Assembly (NCBI GenBank): GCA_026014515.1
Contig: JAOZIG010000163.1
Span: 1 to 33,079 of the forward strand
DNA from: Candidatus Bathyarchaeota archaeon
GTDB taxonomy: Archaea > Thermoproteota > Bathyarchaeia > TCS64
Length of the DNA: 33,079 nucleotides
Direction: 5' to 3'
Shown here: positions 26,561 through 33,079 of the stretch, in pieces
Numbering within the stretch: position 1 is the first letter of the stretch
Layout of the letters: every line of letters starts with the position of its first letter
Notes under the pieces: model-generated
Told to the model about the DNA's origin: nothing
The model's input: only the letters and a program-made list of their open reading frames with translations
Database searches by the model: none
Program-made: the position numbers and the translations under genes

Positions 26561-28057
26561 ATGAGTATGGTTGTTTTAGAGGAACCCCTGAAGAAAGTTG
26601 TTAAAATCAAGAACTATATCGATGGTGACTGGGTGGAATCCGAGTCAGATGAGAAACGCGATATAATCAACCCTGCAAAGCTACAGAAAATAGCTGAAGT
26701 ACCAGAAGGATGCGCAGAAGACGTAAAGATGGCTGTTGACGCAGCAGCAGATGCGTTCCCTAGCTGGAGACGTACAACACCCCTGACCCGTGCAAGATAC
26801 TTTTTCAGGCTCAAGGAGCTACTGGAGGAGAACTTTGAGACCCTTGCCCGGATATGCACACAGGAGCATGGCAAGATTATCGATGAGTCTCGTGGCGAGA
26901 TCAGGCGTGGTATCGAGAATGTTGAGGTTGCTGCGGGTATTCCCAGCTTGATGATGGGTTACAACCTTGAGGACATCAGCAGAGAGATTGACGAGATACT
27001 AATCAAGCAGCCTTTGGGTGTGTTTGCGTGTATCGCGCCGTTCAACTTCCCATTCATGGTACCACTATGGTTCATCCCAACAGCGGTTGCCACAGGAAAC
27101 ACCTATGTCTTGAAGCCAAGCCCTTGGACGCCACTCAGCATGGTCAAGTTCATGGAGCTTGTGGATAAGGCTGGATTCCCAACGGGGGTAATCAACATGG
27201 TCCATGGAAACGTAGCGCCCGTACAGGAGATACTGAAGAACCCTGAGATCAAAGGCGTAAGCTTCGTTGGTTCAACCCACATTGGAAGAGATATTGTGTA
27301 CAAGGAGGCAGCCGCGACGGGTAAACGAGTTCAGGCTCAATGTGGAGCCAAGAACCACCTTGTAGTTATGCCTGATGCGGATATTGAGTCCACAATCCCA
27401 TCACTGTTATCCAGCTTCTTTGGGAATACAGGTCAGCGTTGTCTAGCAGGAGCTAACCTCGTAATGGTTGGTGACGATGAGGACTGGGTAAAGAGGGTTC
27501 TCGATAAGATCAAAGACGCTACTGCGAAGATCAAGATAGGTTATGGTTTGGAGGAGGGCATCCAGATGGGACCCCTTCAGACAGAGCAGCGGAAGAAACG
27601 CGTAATCGGATACATCGAGAAGGGAGTAGAGGAAGGCGCTGAATTGATGATGGATGGAAGAGTATTCAATTCATCGGGCTATCCTGAGAAGTGTTTCCTT
27701 GGTCCAAGCATCTTTGAGGGCGTCACAGAGGACATGACCATCGCAAAGGAAGAGATATTTGGTCCAGTGATGAGTGTCATGCGTGTATCCAGCCTAGATG
27801 AGGCAATAGAGACAGTAAACAAGTCCCAGTATGGTAACGCGGCAAGCATCTTCACCAACAGTGGCAAGAATGGGAGACAGTTCCAGTATGATGTCCAGTG
27901 TGGAAACATCGGCGTCAACATTGGAACAGCGGCACCCATGGCGTTCTTCCCATTCAGCGGTATGAAGGACAGCTTCTTCGGAGACCTTCACGGACAGGGA
28001 AGGGATGCGGTGGAGTTCTTCACTGAGAACAAGGTAGTCATCCAGCGGTGGCCATAG
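26561..28057 (+). CDS. Aldehyde dehydrogenase, methylmalonate/malonate-semialdehyde dehydrogenase (MmsA)-like
   Basis: VFACIAPFNFPFMVPLWFIPTAVATGNTYVLKPS; FVGSTHIGRDI; catalytic GNTGQRCLAG. Confidence 0.88.
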   Translation: MSMVVLEEPLKKVVKIKNYIDGDWVESESDEKRDIINPAKLQKIAEVPEGCAEDVKMAVDAAADAFPSWRRTTPLTRARYFFRLKELLEENFETLARICTQEHGKIIDESRGEIRRGIENVEVAAGIPSLMMGYNLEDISREIDEILIKQPLGVFACIAPFNFPFMVPLWFIPTAVATGNTYVLKPSPWTPLSMVKFMELVDKAGFPTGVINMVHGNVAPVQEILKNPEIKGVSFVGSTHIGRDIVYKEAAATGKRVQAQCGAKNHLVVMPDADIESTIPSLLSSFFGNTGQRCLAGANLVMVGDDEDWVKRVLDKIKDATAKIKIGYGLEEGIQMGPLQTEQRKKRVIGYIEKGVEEGAELMMDGRVFNSSGYPEKCFLGPSIFEGVTEDMTIAKEEIFGPVMSVMRVSSLDEAIETVNKSQYGNAASIFTNSGKNGRQFQYDVQCGNIGVNIGTAAPMAFFPFSGMKDSFFGDLHGQGRDAVEFFTENKVVIQRWP

Positions 28058-28058
28058 G

Positions 28059-28481
28059 GTGCTGAAGACTACAAGTCAGCTTCTCAGTCACCATCAATCC
28101 CTTGAGGAAACACAAGCTGGATACCACTCTGCATTGGCTGAGAGGTACTCGGAGCACGCTGATGTGTTCAATAAGCTAGCCAAGGATAACAGGAGGCATT
28201 TGGATATGGCTCAGCGGGCTTATCGTGAAGGCGTTACTGATGCCTTTGAGGTGGGATTCCTAGCGGAGGAGCTTGACCCAGCGAAGTATACACTTGTTGA
28301 GCCCAAAGGAGACTGGGCTACAGTAATCAAGACCATGATTAGTAACGAGGAGAAAATCATATTGTTCTGTGGTGATGCGGCTTCAAACAGCAGCAAGCTG
28401 TTGCCTGATGTGCCTGAGACCTTTGAGCGACTTGTTAAGCGTAAGAAGAGAAGTATAGAAATTATGAAAGAGTATGCCTAG
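28059..28481 (+). CDS. Ferritin-like / rubrerythrin-like helical protein
   Basis: 140 aa helical with E/H spacing (LAERYSEHADVFNKLAKDNRRHLDMA...SNEEKIILFCGDAASNSSKLL); GTG start one nucleotide after the dehydrogenase stop. Confidence 0.5.
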   Translation: MLKTTSQLLSHHQSLEETQAGYHSALAERYSEHADVFNKLAKDNRRHLDMAQRAYREGVTDAFEVGFLAEELDPAKYTLVEPKGDWATVIKTMISNEEKIILFCGDAASNSSKLLPDVPETFERLVKRKKRSIEIMKEYA

Positions 28482-28484
28482 CGG

Positions 28485-29816
28485 CTACTCGGTTTCCTTA
28501 TCGGCTATCTTGAGCGCCTCATCAAAGACATCAACGGCATCGTTGATCTCTTTCGCATTGACGATCAAAGGCGGCGCAACGATGAACGTGTTGATCACGT
28601 TACCTAGATAGACGCCTTTTTTCATCATCTCGCCGCAGACCTTGTTGAGTATGCTTCCCTCAAACTTGTCCTTACGCTCAGCGAAGGGCTTCTTTGTCTT
28701 CTTGTTCTTGACTATCTCGACGCCCCAGAACAATCCCTTACCTCTGACATCGCCTACTGAATTGTGGCTCTCTTTGAGCTCCTCCAAGCGTTTACCAAGT
28801 ACCTTACCCATCTTTGCTGCGTTCTCGACGATCTTGTGTTTGTCGTATTCCTTGATGGCTGCGACTCCAGCCGCGCAGACCATGGGGTGCATGGCGTAGG
28901 TTTGTCCGTGACTGAACAGGTTTTCGGGTTCATCGAAGTAGTCTGCGATCTTCTTGGTGGTGATGGTTGCTCCTAGGGGCATGTAGGCTCCTGAGATACC
29001 CTTAGCCATACTCATTATGTCTGGTACGACGCCCCAGTGCTCGATACAGAATAGCTTACCTGTCCTGCCGAACCCAGCCATAACCTCATCATCAATAAGC
29101 AATACATCGTTCTCGTCACAAATCTCCCTGAGCCTTGGAACATACTCATCCGGAGGCACCAATATACCGTTACTGCCAACAATAGGCTCGATAACTACTC
29201 CTGCAACTGTGCTTGGACGCTCCATCTTGATAATCTCATCAATATACTCAGCACACTGAATACCACAACCCGGATACTCCTTACCAAAAGGACACCTGTA
29301 ACAGTAACAATCAGGAGCACGAACAACACCAGCAACCCCAACAGCGTTATGAGTACGAGGATCACCAGTCAAAGCTATTGCTCCGCTACTGGAGCCGTGA
29401 TAAGACCTGTACCTGCTGATGAACTTCCCTCTACGAGTGTACATTCTGGCTATTTGGAGGGCTGCTTCGTTTGCCTCTGCACCTCCAGTGGTGAGATAGC
29501 TCTTACAGAGGGGCTCGGGGGTGATCTCTGCAAGCATCTTACCCAGTTTAGCCGCTACCTCGGTTCCGAATCCCGGTGCAGCATAACAGAGTTTGTCTGC
29601 CTGTTCCTTGATGGCATCCTTCACAGCTTGGTTGCTGTGTCCTAGGTTACTGCACATGAGTTGGGATGAGAAGTCAAAGTATCGTTTCCCATCCATATCA
29701 GTAACATAACATCCTTCCCCGGACTCTATCATCACGGGGTTCCATGTGTTCTCGTATCTCCATGTCCCGTAGACGTATTTTTTCTCCATCTCGCGGGCTT
29801 CTTGGTGTCTCGACAT
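28485..29816 (-). CDS. Class III PLP-dependent aminotransferase (omega-aminotransferase type)
   Basis: TTGGAEANEAALQIARMYTRRGKFISRYRSYHGSSSGA; LLIDDEVMAGFGRTGKLF; PLP Lys in SMAKGISGAYMPLGA. Confidence 0.92.
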   Translation of the reverse strand: MSRHQEAREMEKKYVYGTWRYENTWNPVMIESGEGCYVTDMDGKRYFDFSSQLMCSNLGHSNQAVKDAIKEQADKLCYAAPGFGTEVAAKLGKMLAEITPEPLCKSYLTTGGAEANEAALQIARMYTRRGKFISRYRSYHGSSSGAIALTGDPRTHNAVGVAGVVRAPDCYCYRCPFGKEYPGCGIQCAEYIDEIIKMERPSTVAGVVIEPIVGSNGILVPPDEYVPRLREICDENDVLLIDDEVMAGFGRTGKLFCIEHWGVVPDIMSMAKGISGAYMPLGATITTKKIADYFDEPENLFSHGQTYAMHPMVCAAGVAAIKEYDKHKIVENAAKMGKVLGKRLEELKESHNSVGDVRGKGLFWGVEIVKNKKTKKPFAERKDKFEGSILNKVCGEMMKKGVYLGNVINTFIVAPPLIVNAKEINDAVDVFDEALKIADKETE

Positions 29817-29884
29817 GGAAGGGCATGAGTTTGTGGGAATATAATATTTAGGATGAGAACAATATCCATGGGAAGGTTTAGAGG

Positions 29885-31480
29885 TTGAAGGCTGACACCG
29901 CGTATATTAACGCTAAAATAGTCACAATGGACCCAAAGGAGTCCATCGCAGAAGCCGTCGCAGTAAAATATGGACGATTCCTCAAGGTTGGTTCAAACAC
30001 TGAGATTAATGAGCTGATAAACGAGGACACCACCGTAGTTGACTTGGGCGGCAAGACCGTTATCCCCGGTTTGATTGACAGCCACTGTCACATGATGGAC
30101 GTAGGCGCGTTACGCCGACTGTATGTTGATGTGAGTGAGGAGGCAGGGGTACGGTCCATCGATGATCTTGTCGAGAAACTCAAGAAAAGAGCAGAAAAAA
30201 CCCCCAAAGGGGAATGGGTTCTCGGCTACCAGGAGGATGACAGCAAGCTGGTGGAGAAACGCCACCCCACAAGATACGACTTGGACAAGGTAAGCACAGA
30301 CCACCCAGTGATGGTGATCACTGTGGGAGACCACTTCAGAATGGTAAACAGCCTAGCCCTGAAACAGGCTGGCATCACAGCGGACACCAAAGACCCTGTT
30401 GGCGGTAAGTTTGACCGCGACAAGAAAGGCGTACCCAATGGAGGGCTTCACGAGACAGCTATCAAAGCCGTTGTCCCGGAGGAGGTGGATATACCTGACA
30501 GGGAACAGGCGAAGGAGGGCGCTAGGGAGATACTCACTGAATGCGCCGAGGTTGGGTTGACATGCGTCTATGATACGGTTGTGAAGCACCAGATCAGGGC
30601 AGCCCTTGATTTGGTAAACGAGGGAGAGCTTCCCATCAGGGTAAGGATGGATGTGATGATTGATATGTTCCCCCAGTTGTACAAGCTGGGTATCTACCGA
30701 GGCTTGGGCAACGACTGGCTAAAGATTTGTGGACTCAAGTTCTTCTTCGACGGGGCAATCTCGGCTAGAACCGCTGCGGTGACAGAGGAATACCTGAACA
30801 AACCCGGGTTCTACGGAGTCATGGCGACAACCAAGGAGATAGCCACCAAGACCATAATGGATGCTTACAAGGAGGGGTACAGGATCAGTGCCCACGCTAA
30901 CGGGGATAGGGCTATCGAGATGTATCTGGACATCATGGAGGAAGCCCAGAAAAAGTATCCAAGACCCGACCCAAGAAACAGGGACATCCACTGTACCGTT
31001 ATCACACCCAAACTAGTACAACGCATCAAGAAGCTTGGAATACTACCCACAATCTTTGGACCATACGTCTACTACCACGGTGACAAACTCATCCCAGCCT
31101 TCGGTGAAGAAAGACTTGAACGCATGTTCGCCGCACGAACATTCTTGGATGCAGGTGTAAAAATTGCAGCCCACAGCGACCACCCATGCGCACCTTTCCC
31201 ACCCTTGATGGCGATACATGGATTGGTGAACAGGAAAACCAAGGCGGGTAAGCCTATTGGTCAGAGCCAGAAAGTAAGCGTCATCGAGGCGTTGAGGCTA
31301 TACACGACCCACTCAGCCTATCAACAGTTTGACGAGGACACACTAGGCAGCATCGAGGAGGGAAAGCTAGCAGACATGGTGGTGTTGGGAGAGGATATTC
31401 TGACTATTGACACCGAGAGGATCAAGGACATACCCATCGAGTACACGATAATCGACGGGGAGATCGTCTACCAGCGTTAA
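29885..31480 (+). CDS. Amidohydrolase family protein (YtcJ-like)
   Basis: GGKTVIPGLIDSHCHMMDVG; AHSDHPCAPFPPLMAIHG; SIEEGKLADMVVLGEDIL; TTG start. Confidence 0.88.
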   Translation: MKADTAYINAKIVTMDPKESIAEAVAVKYGRFLKVGSNTEINELINEDTTVVDLGGKTVIPGLIDSHCHMMDVGALRRLYVDVSEEAGVRSIDDLVEKLKKRAEKTPKGEWVLGYQEDDSKLVEKRHPTRYDLDKVSTDHPVMVITVGDHFRMVNSLALKQAGITADTKDPVGGKFDRDKKGVPNGGLHETAIKAVVPEEVDIPDREQAKEGAREILTECAEVGLTCVYDTVVKHQIRAALDLVNEGELPIRVRMDVMIDMFPQLYKLGIYRGLGNDWLKICGLKFFFDGAISARTAAVTEEYLNKPGFYGVMATTKEIATKTIMDAYKEGYRISAHANGDRAIEMYLDIMEEAQKKYPRPDPRNRDIHCTVITPKLVQRIKKLGILPTIFGPYVYYHGDKLIPAFGEERLERMFAARTFLDAGVKIAAHSDHPCAPFPPLMAIHGLVNRKTKAGKPIGQSQKVSVIEALRLYTTHSAYQQFDEDTLGSIEEGKLADMVVLGEDILTIDTERIKDIPIEYTIIDGEIVYQR

Positions 31481-32664
31481 TCAAGCCGGATAGAAGCTAA
31501 CACAGTGTTAATGACCTGTTTCCGCTTCTGCTGGTTAAACTTTCTATTATTTTCTATCTGCCAAGGGAACCCTATCCTTGGTGGCTTGGTGTCCCGATAG
31601 TTTGTTACTAGGCTAATTATCTGGGTTATCTGAGTAGTGGGCATATCAGACTCATACAGAAGTAGCGTAAGATGTGTGATCAACTCGTCCCGTTGCCCAT
31701 AGTCAACAAACTGCTCAACCAGTTTAGATAGGTGTTCGAGCTTGGGGTCGGTGCTTGTCTCAACCTGCTGCATATGCTTGCTCCAAGTACCTGTAATATC
31801 ATGCCTGACGAGGCTCTTCTCAGCGTAATCCTTCAGGTTCCTATACCCGAGGTAGAACGCAGCACAGATCAAAGCCCACTCCCCCACCATCAAGAACTGG
31901 GGATTGATACCGCTAAGCTCAAACAAGTAATGCCTAATGAACAAGAGATAGTAGAGGGCTGCAAAGTTGATCAAAGCAACAGTGGATAACCGTTCACCCA
32001 CCGTCTGACTCAGATACCGTAGATAGCTATTGGGGTTATTCGCCCCAAGACCGGTTAACGCCATAACCGATGTCAACGCAGAGGCTATGATGATTATATT
32101 ATTCACTGGTTCCGCGAGACCCGCCCGAAGAATAGGCTGAAGCACACTCAGGTAGGGGTTGCCCTGAATAGTTGACTCAAGAGCCGGGTAAAGGCTCACC
32201 CATGTCTGGCTACCGAGATAACCCACCAAGAGAATATAGATGCTCATGGCGATAGGCTCAAAAAGATGGTTAATATCCCGGACCCCAACCGAGACGATCT
32301 TCTGGATAGTTGAAAGTATCGAGGCATAGAGCAAGAAAGCCGCTATAGGTTTCCCCCAGACGGGTATCGCGCTCCAATCGGCTATGAAATATAACGCACC
32401 GGCTATGCTCAGGGTCTCCAAGCCCTCTGATAATGGCTCCATGATGTCTCCCACTAGCATGTTATCCACCAGTAGCGATGCAAACCTCAACACCAGTAAC
32501 GTCAAGAGAGGCAAACCTAGGAAGCTCAGGTCCACTTGACCCCTTAGCCCTATCCAGTCTAGGGGGATGGTGGTGCTTTGGAGTACGAGAAACCATACCA
32601 CGAGGATTATGCCTACTAGGTAGGCGACTGTTGGTGCGGCTATCTCCTTAACTGCTTTCTGCAT
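31477..32664 (-). CDS. Polytopic membrane protein with helical cytoplasmic C-terminus
   Basis: 395 aa, about 8 hydrophobic segments, followed by ~110 aa soluble tail. Confidence 0.7.
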   Translation of the reverse strand: MQKAVKEIAAPTVAYLVGIILVVWFLVLQSTTIPLDWIGLRGQVDLSFLGLPLLTLLVLRFASLLVDNMLVGDIMEPLSEGLETLSIAGALYFIADWSAIPVWGKPIAAFLLYASILSTIQKIVSVGVRDINHLFEPIAMSIYILLVGYLGSQTWVSLYPALESTIQGNPYLSVLQPILRAGLAEPVNNIIIIASALTSVMALTGLGANNPNSYLRYLSQTVGERLSTVALINFAALYYLLFIRHYLFELSGINPQFLMVGEWALICAAFYLGYRNLKDYAEKSLVRHDITGTWSKHMQQVETSTDPKLEHLSKLVEQFVDYGQRDELITHLTLLLYESDMPTTQITQIISLVTNYRDTKPPRIGFPWQIENNRKFNQQKRKQVINTVLASIRLD

Positions 32665-33079
32665 TCAATGCCTCCCTATATGCTCTCATGGCGCTGTAGA
32701 ACCTAGTATAGTGGTCCCTGTTTATCACATGTAGGCTGTAGTTCGCCTCCTCAAACAAGGAGACAACCCGCCACAATGGCTCATACGCTGCCTCCGGTGT
32801 CTGCTCCTTCAAGTGATTGTATAGTTCACGCGCAGTATAGTTGTCCTTGATGCGCTCGAAGCGTTCCCTAGCCTCGTTGAACCTGTTGTTGAATAAGAGA
32901 ATGATTTCCTCGCGGTAATCAACGATCTTGATCTTGATACGGGTCTGAAGATTCTCGGCTCGATTCACCAACCGAAGCTCATACACTCCTAGGCTAAACT
33001 CGTGGCTAAACTCCACTAACCCATCAGCATCGGTCTCGGCGCTATACAGTTCCTCTCCTTCAATGAGGAAAGATAGCCA
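32648..33079 (-). CDS. Protein with Ig/CarboxypepD-like N-terminal segment and DUF4129-like helical C-terminus; truncated by the window edge
   Basis: Frame is open to the window end: WLSFLIEGEELYSAETDADGLVEFSHEFSLGVYELRLV...; then helical region FNEARERFERIKDNYTARELYNHLKEQTPE. Confidence 0.55.
   Translation of the reverse strand, partial: WLSFLIEGEELYSAETDADGLVEFSHEFSLGVYELRLVNRAENLQTRIKIKIVDYREEIILLFNNRFNEARERFERIKDNYTARELYNHLKEQTPEAAYEPLWRVVSLFEEANYSLHVINRDHYTRFYSAMRAYREALNAESS

Noticed and set aside
1-33079. CRISPR array, IS element/transposase or rRNA operon
   Set aside because: No regularly spaced repeats, no transposase motifs and no rRNA-like sequence were seen on either strand.

Overview
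33 kb archaeal-type window (compact genes, RBS/TATA-like leaders, group 4 [NiFe]-hydrogenase genes, AbrB-PhoU regulator, F420-type LLM oxidoreductase). I see no rRNA, tRNA or CRISPR array. From left to right: the 3' end of a membrane-bound [NiFe] hydrogenase operon plus a maturation protease; a secreted protein with a duplicated domain behind a structured leader; an LLM oxidoreductase, an OFA-like MFS transporter and a nitroreductase; a molybdenum-cofactor/formate accessory cluster (FdhD, MoeB/ThiF-like, MobA) mixed with an MFS transporter, a PH-like small protein and AbrB-PhoU; a REC-PAS protein and a polysaccharide flippase; a zinc-ribbon/Glu-rich protein; a MoxR-DUF58-membrane protein operon; an AT-rich accessory island (19.15-23.5 kb); an MFS transporter and a Ca2+/Na+ exchanger; MmsA-like dehydrogenase, ferritin-like protein, class III aminotransferase and amidohydrolase; and a membrane protein pair at the right end. 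The most interesting part is the accessory island. It has two neighbouring Mrr-type nucleases with different C-terminal tails (one ends in a CFI-box-CTERM-like domain), next to an AbiEi-like regulator. That regulator carries tandem palindromic operators upstream, and what looks like a truncated AbiEii toxin start codon region overlaps its 3' end. A 12-bp direct repeat brackets the nuclease pair. All family calls come from reading the translations; no database search was run.
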